DNA of 64,000 bases from Halonatronum saccharophilum DSM 13868. GTDB lineage: Bacteria > Bacillota > Halanaerobiia > Halobacteroidales > Halobacteroidaceae. The stretch spans positions 208,013 to 272,012 of the forward strand of contig NZ_KI912094.1 of assembly GCF_000517025.1 (NCBI RefSeq). The letters are read 5' to 3'. The position numbers and the translations under genes were made by a program. The first letter of the stretch is position 1. The number at the start of each line of letters is the position of its first letter. Positions 33,302 through 41,640 of this stretch are shown here, piece after piece. The notes beneath the pieces were generated by a model that was given only the letters and a program-made list of their open reading frames with translations, did no database searches and was not told the DNA's origin.

Positions 33302-34471
33302 TCACTTTGCTAATTCATAAATTTTTATTATATCTTCTTTATCTAACTTCATAAAACTACCTAACCCATCACCATAAATTTCTATACACTTTGTTGCCAT
33401 CTCTTCAAATCGATTATCTTCAACTCCTAATTCTTCTAAAGTTACAGGCATTCCAATAGATTTAAAGAAGCTTTTTAACCTCCGTATACCTTCTATGACC
33501 GTTCTCTCTGGGTCATTAAAATCATACTCTACCCCAAAGACACGAGTAGCAAATTGAGCAAAGCGATTAATATCTTGCTTATAAACATACTGCATCCAAG
33601 CTGGAAAGATAACTGCTAATCCAGCACCATGAGCAACATCATAGATAGCACTTAATTCATGCTCTATATTATGAGATGCCCAATCACCTATCCTCCCAGT
33701 TCCTAAGAGACCATTATGAGCAATTGTACCTGCCCACATAATCTCAGCCCTTGCATCATAATCTTCTGAGTTTTCCAATACAATTGGTACGTTTTTAATC
33801 ATAGTCTTTAAAGTCGCTTCACATAAACGATCGGTCAAATCTACATTAGACACTTTAGTAAAATAACGTTCCATAACATGTGCTATAATATCTACAGCTC
33901 CAGCCGCTGTCTGGTAAGGAGGTAAAGTAAAAGTTGTTTCTGGGTTCAAAATAGCAAATTTAGGTCTTAATTCGTCTGTTCCAAAGGATTGTTTATACCA
34001 TCCTTCCTCTTTAGTCACTACTGTCCCAGCACTTGTTTCACTACCAGCAGCAGGTATTGTCAAGACCACACCTATATTTAGAACCTCTTTAGGTCTTGCT
34101 TTTCCGTCAAAGAAGTCCCAAACATCACCATCATAAGAAACACCAGCAGCTATAGCTTTTGCTGAATCGATTACACTTCCACCACCTACAGCTAGGATAA
34201 AGTTTATATCCTTCTTTCTACATATATCTATACCTTCCTTGACTAAGCTTAACCTTGGATTAGGCTTAACTCCACCTAATTCTATAAATTCAACTCCACT
34301 TTCTTTTAAAGAATCAACCACCTTATCATAAACACCATATTTTTTAATACTCCCACCACCATAATGGAGTAATATCTTATTACTAAAAGCTTTAGTCTTC
34401 TTTCCTAACTTTCTTTCACTTCCTCTACCAAAAATAATCTCTGTTTTATTTGAAAAGTTAAAATTTTTCAT
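33302..34471 (-). CDS. Iron-containing alcohol dehydrogenase, butanol-dehydrogenase-like
   Basis: A 389-residue NAD(P)H-dependent enzyme reducing aldehydes to alcohols in fermentation. Seen: 'AVGGGSVIDSAKAIA' (nucleotide binding, near residue 95), 'PAAGSETSAGTVVT', and metal-binding 'AVDIIAHVMERY', 'HELSAIYDVAHGAGLAVIFP'. It resembles the YqhD/BdhA group. Single gene with its own terminator; its left neighbour and the decayed cobS on its right are unrelated. Confidence 0.93.
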   Translation of the reverse strand: MKNFNFSNKTEIIFGRGSERKLGKKTKAFSNKILLHYGGGSIKKYGVYDKVVDSLKESGVEFIELGGVKPNPRLSLVKEGIDICRKKDINFILAVGGGSVIDSAKAIAAGVSYDGDVWDFFDGKARPKEVLNIGVVLTIPAAGSETSAGTVVTKEEGWYKQSFGTDELRPKFAILNPETTFTLPPYQTAAGAVDIIAHVMERYFTKVSNVDLTDRLCEATLKTMIKNVPIVLENSEDYDARAEIMWAGTIAHNGLLGTGRIGDWASHNIEHELSAIYDVAHGAGLAVIFPAWMQYVYKQDINRFAQFATRVFGVEYDFNDPERTVIEGIRRLKSFFKSIGMPVTLEELGVEDNRFEEMATKCIEIYGDGLGSFMKLDKEDIIKIYELAK

Positions 34472-34525
34472 TAAATACTCCCCCTTTTTTGATCAATATT
34501 ATATTGGTTAAAAAAATAGAGTTTC

Positions 34526-34801
34526 CTAAATTAGAGAAAATATAAACATAACCAACAAAACAAATACCTCCATTAGCTCATTAACCCCCCGTATATATCT
34601 CCTGTCATCCCTTCATACTTCTTTTCTAGCATAAGGTAAAGCGCACCTATATAATTAATCATAAGCAATATTAAACCTAATAGAGTCCCAACCAAAGGAT
34701 AGTAAACCATAGAAGCTGCAATGGATCTATCATCATATTTCAACCCTTTATTGATTGAAACTCTAGTTATAAATTGCAGAGCAATTAAAAAAAGATTTCA
34801 T
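34526..34801 (-). pseudogene. cobS: Remnant of cobS (adenosylcobinamide-GDP ribazoletransferase)
   Basis: The ATG (34799-34801) overlaps the cobO stop as TGATG, as in a coupled operon. With one T removed from a seven-T run after the start, it reads 'MKSFLIALQFITRVS', then 'RSIAASMVYYPLVGTLLGLI', the CobS N-terminus. The frame jumps directly to 'GMTGDIYGG', the CobS C-terminal motif. A further one-base shift is needed to read 'LNELMEVFVLLVMFIFSLI' before the stop at 34526. About two thirds of the gene is missing. So there are two frameshifts and a large internal deletion; it cannot be functional. Confidence 0.82.
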
Positions 34802-35397
34802 CAATATTCAATTCCTCTACGACTCTTAATCCCCTCTTGATAAGGATGCTTTATAGCCTTCATCTCAGTAACTAGGTTGGCTGTTTCTAATATCTCATTG
34901 GGAATCCCTCTACCTGTTAAAATCAATTCTGTCTTATCCCCTTTCAATTCAATTAAATCTATTATCTCTTCAACAGTTAATAGCTCATAGCGCAATGCAT
35001 TATTAATCTCATCTAGGATAACAATATCCGCATTACCTTCTTTTAATACTTTCTTAGTATATTCATAACCCCAATCTACAAATCTCTTGTGCTCTTCTTT
35101 TTTTTCACTACCTCTTATAAAGCACTCCCCACATCCAGTGCAACCGATCAACCCTTGACGAATCAATCCTGCATATGAGCATCCCTTGCCAAATTGCTTT
35201 ATTTTAAAATTAGATAACTTCTCTACAGCAAATAACTCACCTGTATAAGAGCTTCCTTTCATATATTGAACAACTTCTACCTTCATATTATGTCCAACTG
35301 CTCTTAAAGCAAGACCTAAAGCAGCCGTAGTCTTACCCTTACCATCTCCTGTATAGACCTGCACAAGTCCCTTACTTAATTTATTCTCAAAATTCAT
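34801..35397 (-). CDS. cobO: Cob(I)alamin / cob(I)yrinic acid a,c-diamide adenosyltransferase
   Basis: A 198-residue CobO/BtuR-type enzyme that attaches the adenosyl group to corrinoids. P-loop 'GDGKGKTTAALG' at about 17-28, 'VQYMKGSSYTGEL', 'IVILDEINNALRY' and 'ELILTGRGIPNEI' are the family motifs. An unusual Cys group (C73, C86, C89, C92: 'GCTGCGEC') sits between them. It is preceded by a cobalamin-riboswitch-like leader and terminator, and followed by the cobS remnant with overlapping stop and start codons. It likely now serves salvage of imported corrinoids. Confidence 0.93.
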   Translation of the reverse strand: MNFENKLSKGLVQVYTGDGKGKTTAALGLALRAVGHNMKVEVVQYMKGSSYTGELFAVEKLSNFKIKQFGKGCSYAGLIRQGLIGCTGCGECFIRGSEKKEEHKRFVDWGYEYTKKVLKEGNADIVILDEINNALRYELLTVEEIIDLIELKGDKTELILTGRGIPNEILETANLVTEMKAIKHPYQEGIKSRRGIEY

Positions 35398-35496
35398 CTA
35401 GCATTCACTCCTTTTAGTTTCAATTTGCGACTAATACAGTAAAATAATATAGTAATTAAGTGGCACTTTATTACTAGGGATCTTATAAACGAAAAT

Positions 35497-35524
35497 ATCT
35501 CCACCTCTAAATCGAGATGGAGAT
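35497..35524 (-). terminator. Attenuator terminator of the cobO leader
   Basis: ATCTCCATCTC / GAGGTGGAGAT stem followed by ATTTTCG on the minus strand, between the riboswitch and the cobO start. Confidence 0.8.
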
Positions 35525-35578
35525 TTTAGATATAGTTAGCCCTATACCTCCTTGCCATCGAAGATGTAATTATATATA

Positions 35579-35690
35579 ATTAGGCAGGTCTCCTGACTTC
35601 TAGCTATAGGATTTCACCTTCCCTGGAGGTTAATAATCATTAACTACTCCAAGTGGTCTTACTAAATCCTTTCAGTAATTAACTATTAAA
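35579..35690 (-). ncRNA. Cobalamin riboswitch, shortened variant (cobO leader)
   Basis: On the minus strand it contains GGGAAGGTGAAATCC followed directly by GAAGTCAGGAGACCTGCC, the B12 box (35582-35601). The GCGGACCCGCCACTGT part present in the other two copies is lacking. Both flanks match those of the btuB riboswitch, so it derives from the same ancestor or was copied from it. A terminator follows. Whether it still binds cobalamin is open. Confidence 0.7.
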
Positions 35691-35797
35691 TTTTATTTAT
35701 AATCCACTTCAACTTTCAAAATTCCCTTTATTTCTTTAATGAATCCTATCGCTTAGATAATCACACTAAATATTAGGCTTATTAGCAAATGGTTTAA

Positions 35798-36301
35798 TTA
35801 AAACCTTATTCCAATATTGGCTATATAACCTGAATTCCCAAAAAATGAAACTTCAAAAGCATAATTATTATACTCTATACCTAAAGTTGGCAAAATTGCT
35901 GGAAAGGTACCTAACCTATTTATAACAGCACGATGTTCTCCATCTTCATCATCATATCCTGTAATAATACCATAAGTTAACTTTCCATATAAATTTAATC
36001 GAGAAAACTCCTTAATATCATATAAACTTCCAGTATAAAAATACCAAGTTGGTTGATAGTACGAATTTTCAAAATGGGCCAACCCATAAAGATCGGATCT
36101 AGATCTATGATATTCTAATCCTATTAGCCCTTGATCGTTATTACGATCAGGATTTCTATTCCAGTGATGAGTCCTAACACTTGTTTGTAAAACGAGAAAA
36201 CTTTCACCTTCCTTTTTAACCTCTTGAGCTCTTATAGATTGAGACAGTAAAATTATCATAATCAATACGATAACTAAACTCTTCCTAGATTTTCTTATCA
36301 T
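35798..36301 (-). CDS. Small outer-membrane beta-barrel protein, PagP-like
   Basis: A 167-residue protein with a signal peptide ('VLIMIILLSQSIRAQ', cleavage near residue 26). The mature part alternates hydrophobic and polar residues, as in eight-strand barrels, and ends 'SGYIANIGIRF' with the C-terminal Phe required for BAM-mediated insertion. 'HWNRNPDRNNDQGLIGLEYH', 'YFYTGSLY' and 'FPAILPTLGIEYNNYAFEVSF' resemble PagP lipid A acyltransferases. The catalytic assignment is uncertain. It lies between the cobO leader and tonB, with its own upstream region. Confidence 0.6.
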   Translation of the reverse strand: MIRKSRKSLVIVLIMIILLSQSIRAQEVKKEGESFLVLQTSVRTHHWNRNPDRNNDQGLIGLEYHRSRSDLYGLAHFENSYYQPTWYFYTGSLYDIKEFSRLNLYGKLTYGIITGYDDEDGEHRAVINRLGTFPAILPTLGIEYNNYAFEVSFFGNSGYIANIGIRF

Positions 36302-36470
36302 CTTTTAAACCTTCCCCTTTAATCAATTAAATAATTACCTCAAGTTATATTATTTCTATATTATTATTATAACATATTTATTTTAACTTTTGCTAACTCT
36401 TGGACAAAATAATATATTTTTTATCTCTGATTAAATCTATAATATAAATTATAAGATAATATCTATCTCA

Positions 36471-37463
36471 TTACTTTACTTGAAAGGTTATTGGAATCAA
36501 AACCAAAGCTTCAACAGGATAACCCTCTAACTTTACAGGGGTAAACCTCCAATTCTTTAATGCATTTTCAGCAGCTAAATCTAAGCTTTCATAATTAGAA
36601 GATTCTTCAACCTCTACTTCTTTAACTTGACCATTAATACCTAAGAGTACTTTTAAAACTACCTTTCCTTCAATCCCTCTTCTTCTCATCATTTGTGGAT
36701 ACTTAGGTTCTTTGTAATCCAAAACCCTAGGATAATCAACCTTTCCTTCTCCACCTCTAGAAGTTAAATCAATTCTATCATTATTTAAAGAATCGTCTTC
36801 ACCATTTTGTTCATACTTTATTTTATCTAATTTTTGATAATCATTACTGGCTAACTTCTCTTTATTCTCGACAAGAGATTCTAGTTCATCTAACTTCTCT
36901 TCCATAACATCTGCCTTACTACTCTCTTGATCTATTTCTATATTATTATCTAACTTATCTACTTTTTGATAGTCGCTTTGGGCCAACTCCTCTTTACTTT
37001 CATCAACCTCATCTTTAATAGCCCCTTTATCATCTATGTTTTCTTCCATAACATTACTTTCTTGTTCTTGTAGGTCTTCTATCTCTTTAAATATCTTTTT
37101 TTCATTATCAATACTCTCTACTATCTCATCATTAACCTCTTGTGTCTCTATATCAGAAGAAGTCTTTGACTCTTTATAATCACTTATATCTTTCTTTTCT
37201 ATAATATTACCTTCTAAACTTTTTTCTGTAGCTTCCTTCTCTTGTGGAAAAACTTCTATTTCACTCTCTTCTCTAATATCATTTACAAAAGGCAAAGGGA
37301 GATCTACCTGCCTTGTCTCTACTTTATAATAGATTATCTCCTTCTTAAAGTGATTATTTCCTTTTATTAACCTTTGTTCATCACCCAAATTTATTAGTAA
37401 TATAAAAACCAGCAGGTGCAAGCAGATAGATAGAAGAAAACTTAGCTTTAATTGAGCTCTCAT
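36471..37463 (-). CDS. tonB: TonB energy transducer
   Basis: A 330-residue protein: N-terminal inner-membrane anchor ('LKLSFLLSICLHLLVFILLI'), a long acidic, coil-prone periplasmic linker (residues 60-240) with a repeated 'LA.(S/N)DYQK.DK' unit, and the TonB C-terminal domain ('EPKYPQMMRRRGIEGKVVLK', 'ALKNWRFTPVKLEGYPVE'). ATG 37463 is chosen for its AAAGGGGG site eight bases upstream; an ATG at 37484 is the alternative. It lies directly behind the receptor gene, so both are under the same B12 riboswitch. ExbB/ExbD are not in the window. Confidence 0.92.
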   Translation of the reverse strand: MRAQLKLSFLLSICLHLLVFILLINLGDEQRLIKGNNHFKKEIIYYKVETRQVDLPLPFVNDIREESEIEVFPQEKEATEKSLEGNIIEKKDISDYKESKTSSDIETQEVNDEIVESIDNEKKIFKEIEDLQEQESNVMEENIDDKGAIKDEVDESKEELAQSDYQKVDKLDNNIEIDQESSKADVMEEKLDELESLVENKEKLASNDYQKLDKIKYEQNGEDDSLNNDRIDLTSRGGEGKVDYPRVLDYKEPKYPQMMRRRGIEGKVVLKVLLGINGQVKEVEVEESSNYESLDLAAENALKNWRFTPVKLEGYPVEALVLIPITFQVK

Positions 37464-37489
37464 CTTCATATCCCCCTTTATCATTTTAT

Positions 37490-39286
37490 CTAAAACCTTT
37501 TAATTAATTCTACTTTATAATTTCTCTCTGGCATTGGATAACCTGCTTGAACTTCATACTCACGATCAAAGAGGTTATTGACTCCAAAGAAAATTTCAGC
37601 ATTACTAGTTAACTCTCTTAAAATCTTAAAATCTGCTAGATAATAACTTGGCAAATCCTTTCTCCCAACTACCAACCTATTGCTTAAATTAACTATTGTT
37701 CCTTTATTATTGTAAGACAAACCTAGATTAGCCCGATGATAAGGTCTGTTAGCTAACCTTTCTTTATCTCCATCCCTTGCATCTAAATAAGTATAATTAA
37801 AGTTTGAATATAAAGAACCACTTAAATCTTTATCAAAAGATAATTCTATACCTTTAATTTTAGCGGAATCAATATTATCAGGAGTCCACCTCCATGGATT
37901 TTCATCAGTTGGATTAGGAACCCAGGCTATCATATCGTCCATATGGCTATAGAAAACTCCAAAGTCTAATTTTGTTTTATCCCCTATATACCGAAGACCA
38001 CTCTCATAAGATTTAGAAATCTCTGAATTCAAATCTGGATTTCCCGAATCAGGCCAATATAAATCATCAAAAGTAGGTGCTCTATAAGCTTTTCCTACTG
38101 AAGAATACCAGCTAAGATTGGAGTTTAAATTATATAAAAACCCTACTCGTGGACTTAAATTAGAACCATACTCTTCATGTCGGTCATAACGAGTTCCCAA
38201 ATTAAAGATAAAGTCATCAGTCAAACTCCATTTGTTTTGAATAAAAGCTGCTTGATTTGTTAATTGATAAATTTCATTATAAGCTGTACTATCAACTTTC
38301 TGCTCTTCAAGGTCCAACCCATAAACAATTGTATGATCTTGAAGATAAAATCTATGATTAAAGTTAACTCCCTTTCTTCTTCTTTTATGATTATCATCTG
38401 TTGACCAAGTAGGATCTTTATAATCTCTTTCATCTGATCTCCAATGTAAAGTTAATTTAAAATCACTATTATCAGTTCTTCTTTTACCTTGGAAGTTTAG
38501 ATTCAAGAGTTCATCATTCTGCCTAGCCTTTGGACTAGCCGATTGAATAGAACCAGGAACTCCCTTATCAGCCTTATCATATTGAATAGATAACCTTGTA
38601 TCTATAGAATCACTTAACGGATAATCAAAACGGACAAATAAGTTTTTTTGATCTAAATCACTATTTTCACGATGACCATCAGAACTCTTCTTATTCAAAT
38701 TTAAACTATAACCCAAATCTCCCTGCTGATTGTAATGACTTAGATTATAACTTTGAGTATCAAAGGAAGCAAAACCTGCTTTAATGGTTGTTTGACTATC
38801 TAAAGTACCCCTTTTAGTAATTATATTAACTACACCACCCAAAGCGTTGGCCCCATAAATAGCTGAGGCTGGCCCTTTAAGCACTTCAATCCTTTCAATC
38901 TGCTCTATAGGTATAAGACTTAAATCAATCCCTCCACCTTGAACTTCATTAATCGGCTGCCCATCAATTAAGACTAATACTTGCTCTGAAGCAGAACCTC
39001 GTATAGATATTGTTTTCACACCAGAAGCCCCAGCATTATCATTAATATTTACCCCTGATACATCTCTTAATAAATCCCCTACATTCTCAACACTTCTCTC
39101 TCTAATCTCTTCTTCTCTAATTATTTCAATGCTAGTAAAGGTCTCTGAAAGTAATTCCTCATAACGAGAAGCGGTAACTACAACCTCCTCAAAAATAAAG
39201 AAACTTTCCTCTACCTCCTCTGCCAAGACATTTGATACTGCTAAAAGATTGAATATTAATGTAAAGATAATAGTTAACTTTTTCAT
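37490..39286 (-). CDS. btuB: TonB-dependent outer-membrane vitamin B12 receptor
   Basis: A 598-residue receptor: signal peptide to about residue 22, TonB box 'EEVVVTAS', plug domain ('GVKTISIRGSASEQVLVLID', 'RIEVLKGPASAIYGANALGG') and a 22-strand barrel ending 'RNYKVELIKRF' with a terminal Phe. Length and TonB box agree with BtuB. The substrate is supported by the cobalamin riboswitch in its leader and by btuFCD nearby. Such receptors are rare in Firmicutes and imply an outer membrane. Confidence 0.93.
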   Translation of the reverse strand: MKKLTIIFTLIFNLLAVSNVLAEEVEESFFIFEEVVVTASRYEELLSETFTSIEIIREEEIRERSVENVGDLLRDVSGVNINDNAGASGVKTISIRGSASEQVLVLIDGQPINEVQGGGIDLSLIPIEQIERIEVLKGPASAIYGANALGGVVNIITKRGTLDSQTTIKAGFASFDTQSYNLSHYNQQGDLGYSLNLNKKSSDGHRENSDLDQKNLFVRFDYPLSDSIDTRLSIQYDKADKGVPGSIQSASPKARQNDELLNLNFQGKRRTDNSDFKLTLHWRSDERDYKDPTWSTDDNHKRRRKGVNFNHRFYLQDHTIVYGLDLEEQKVDSTAYNEIYQLTNQAAFIQNKWSLTDDFIFNLGTRYDRHEEYGSNLSPRVGFLYNLNSNLSWYSSVGKAYRAPTFDDLYWPDSGNPDLNSEISKSYESGLRYIGDKTKLDFGVFYSHMDDMIAWVPNPTDENPWRWTPDNIDSAKIKGIELSFDKDLSGSLYSNFNYTYLDARDGDKERLANRPYHRANLGLSYNNKGTIVNLSNRLVVGRKDLPSYYLADFKILRELTSNAEIFFGVNNLFDREYEVQAGYPMPERNYKVELIKRF

Positions 39287-39351
39287 TTTTCTCCTCCAAT
39301 TTATTATTTTTATAATTTCCTGTTATACTAATTTTCCTTTTATCAAATTAT

Positions 39352-39389
39352 AAAGATCCTTAATCTCAATACCGAGATTAAGGATCTTT
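39352..39389 (-). terminator. Attenuator terminator of the btuB leader
   Basis: Perfect 16-base arms (AAAGATCCTTAATCTC / GAGATTAAGGATCTTT) with an ATAATTTG tail, between the riboswitch and btuB. Confidence 0.9.
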
Positions 39390-39461
39390 GCATATATAGA
39401 CATACTTATACCTATACAAAGTTCCCACCTCCTTGCCATCGAGGATGTAGTTATATATTAA

Positions 39462-39682
39462 TTAGGCAGGTCTCCTGACTTCCAACTTAAAAGCAATTGA
39501 TAGTTGATAAAGTATAATTTAGTAGTTCAAAGCAAAACTATTAATAAATTTTAGTTTTTGTTCTTAACTATCAATTATCAACTGGACATTGTTAACTGCT
39601 TTTACTCGGTTACAGTGGCGGGCCCGCTCAGGCTTCTCACCTGATTCCCTATTCTCCCTTAGCCATAACAAAGGGCACCTAA
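39462..39682 (-). ncRNA. Cobalamin riboswitch (btuB-tonB leader)
   Basis: Minus strand: GGTGCCC..., GGGAGAATAGGGAATCAGGTG, AGCGGGCCCGCCACTGT, a long variable arm, and the B12 box AAGTCAGGAGACCTGCC (39463-39480). The variable arm (about 39483-39600) is expanded and made of GATAGTTGATAA-type repeats like those found between genes. A terminator follows. Expected to shut off receptor synthesis when B12 is plentiful. Confidence 0.93.
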
Positions 39683-39706
39683 TTAACTATTAAATTTTAT
39701 TTATAA

Positions 39707-40606
39707 TCAACCTTCAAAATTATCAACCATACAAATCTCTTCATTTCTTCGATAAACTCTACTAGTTGGATAAGCAAACTCAATATTAGTCTCATCCGAA
39801 AAAGCCTTCAAAACTTCTTCATAAATATTATTTTCTATCATCCTTCTCTGTCTTACAGAAGTTAAGTATCTTAATGTAATCTGAACACCACTTTCTTTAA
39901 TGTCAATATAGGTAATTGGTGTTAATTTACCATATTTAATCATATAAGACTTGCTCATCTTATCTATCTTTTTTTTAGCTGCTGATTGTACTTCTTCTTT
40001 ACTCCTTTGGTAACCAATATCTAAAATTATCTCCCTGGCCTTCTCCCAGTCACTCTCATAGGTAACCTTAAATCTGAGTTCATTCCAGATTGAACCAAAG
40101 CCCTTAGTATAATTAAATAATGGGTCAGAAAATATAGAACTATTAGGGATAGTGACCATCCTTCCTGTACTTTGATCCCCTTCTACCCAGTTTCCCACTT
40201 CAAGTAAAGTAGTATAAAAGACTCTTATATCTATTACATCACCACGAATCTCATCCCATTCTATCCTGTCTCCTAAATCAAAGGGACGTCTTAGAATTAA
40301 TAGAAGCCATCCTGCAATATTCAGCAAGACCTGATGAAGGGCCAACGCCAATCCAGCTGATAGAAATCCAATATAAGTAGTTATAGCCTCTGATTGATCT
40401 GCCCAGATAATAATGATAATAATTATAGTTAATAGGGTACTTAGATAATATGTATACCTTCTAGCTTGATGGCGGTGCTTATAATCTTCAATCTTTTTAT
40501 TAATCAGCCTAATTATCCAGATAGCAATTAAGTACGTTAATAAAACAACACCAACTGATATTAAAATTTTCTGTACAAAAGGATCGTTAAAATCAAAATA
40601 ATTCAA
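39707..40606 (-). CDS. MscS-family mechanosensitive channel
   Basis: A 299-residue channel protein with about three N-terminal helices (residues 10-105), the pore-lining helix with 'YIGFLSAGLALALHQVLLNIAG', and the beta domain 'RRPFDLGDRIEWDEIRGDVIDIRVFYTTL' plus 'TIPNSSIF'. It releases solutes on hypo-osmotic shock, important for halophiles. The start is TTG 40606 behind GGGGGATA. It sits between the btuB riboswitch and btuD but is not B12-related by sequence. Confidence 0.92.
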   Translation of the reverse strand: MNYFDFNDPFVQKILISVGVVLLTYLIAIWIIRLINKKIEDYKHRHQARRYTYYLSTLLTIIIIIIIWADQSEAITTYIGFLSAGLALALHQVLLNIAGWLLLILRRPFDLGDRIEWDEIRGDVIDIRVFYTTLLEVGNWVEGDQSTGRMVTIPNSSIFSDPLFNYTKGFGSIWNELRFKVTYESDWEKAREIILDIGYQRSKEEVQSAAKKKIDKMSKSYMIKYGKLTPITYIDIKESGVQITLRYLTSVRQRRMIENNIYEEVLKAFSDETNIEFAYPTSRVYRRNEEICMVDNFEG

Positions 40607-40673
40607 TAAATATCCCCCTTTCAACCTTAGCCTTCAGGCGTCTGCTATCATCCATCAGCAAAAAATCAAAAAT

Positions 40674-40796
40674 ATCTTATGCGATCCCAATTTCAAAGGT
40701 GCCTTCGATGTTTTAAAGACCAAAAACATCTTATGCGATCCCAATTTCAAAGGTGCCTCTATCCTTGATCTTTGCCCTTGCCCTTGACCTTGATCT
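40674..40796. repeat. Short tandem repeats between mscS and btuD
   Basis: ATCTTATGCGATCCCAATTT..GGTGCCT occurs at 40674-40704 and 40728-40758 (54-base period). CCTTGATCTTTGCCC / CCTTGACCTTGATC units (40763-40796) follow. No reading frame; function unknown. Confidence 0.75.
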
Positions 40797-40842
40797 TAAA
40801 ACTATCAATTATCAATTGTCAACTATCAACTGCTCTTACCTC

Positions 40843-41607
40843 TTACCCATAAACTATATAAAAATTATCATCTTTAAGTTCTACTCCGACTTTACAACCA
40901 TAAACATCTTTTATATTATCAGAAGTGATAACCTTTTTGGGTTCTCCAATACTCTTTACATTTCCCTTATCTAATAGGAGTACCCTGTCACAAAAATTAC
41001 TAGCTAGATTCAAATCATGAAGTATAATTATTATAGTTCTTCCTTCAGATTTAAGCTTCTTTAATAGAGAGAAGATCTCTAATTGATAATTAATATCTAA
41101 AGCAGAAGTCGGTTCATCTAATAACAATAGATTTGGACCTTGGGCCAACACTCTAGCTAAGAGAACTCTCTGTCTCTCCCCACCACTTATATCATTAATA
41201 CTCTTATCCTTTAAAGATAATGTATTGGTAGTTTCTAAACTTTGAAGAACAATATCCATATCCTCTTCTCTCATCCCCCGCCATCTACTGACATAGGGAT
41301 GCCTACCCATCTCTACAACCTCTTCTACACTCAAATTAAAGCTAACCTCTGTCCTTTGGGGCAGAACTCCTACTCTTTTAGCCAAATCCTTTTGTTTATA
41401 AAAGTTTAAATCCTTAGCTAAGAGGCTGATCTTCCCCTTATAACCCTTCATTCCTCTAGCCAATAGCTTTAATAAAGTAGACTTACCCGACCCATTTGGC
41501 CCGATAATCCCAAAAATCTCGCCCTTAGAAACCTTAAAATTAACCCCTCTTAATATCTTCTCCTCACCATAAGAAAAAGTCAAATCTTCAACCTCTACTA
41601 TATTCAT
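40843..41607 (-). CDS. btuD: Cobalamin ABC transporter, ATP-binding subunit
   Basis: An ABC ATPase with Walker A 'GPNGSGKSTLL' near residue 36, signature 'ISGGERQRVLLARVLAQGPN', Walker B 'LLLLDEP' and the switch 'ILHDLN'. It powers BtuC. ATG 41607 (254 residues) is chosen over a TTG three codons upstream. It is third in btuF-btuC-btuD, under the riboswitch at 43741. Siderophore transport is excluded mainly by that riboswitch. Confidence 0.93.
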   Translation of the reverse strand: MNIVEVEDLTFSYGEEKILRGVNFKVSKGEIFGIIGPNGSGKSTLLKLLARGMKGYKGKISLLAKDLNFYKQKDLAKRVGVLPQRTEVSFNLSVEEVVEMGRHPYVSRWRGMREEDMDIVLQSLETTNTLSLKDKSINDISGGERQRVLLARVLAQGPNLLLLDEPTSALDINYQLEIFSLLKKLKSEGRTIIIILHDLNLASNFCDRVLLLDKGNVKSIGEPKKVITSDNIKDVYGCKVGVELKDDNFYIVYG

Positions 41608-41640
41608 AATTCTCAATCCTCAATTCTTAATTTTTAATTC

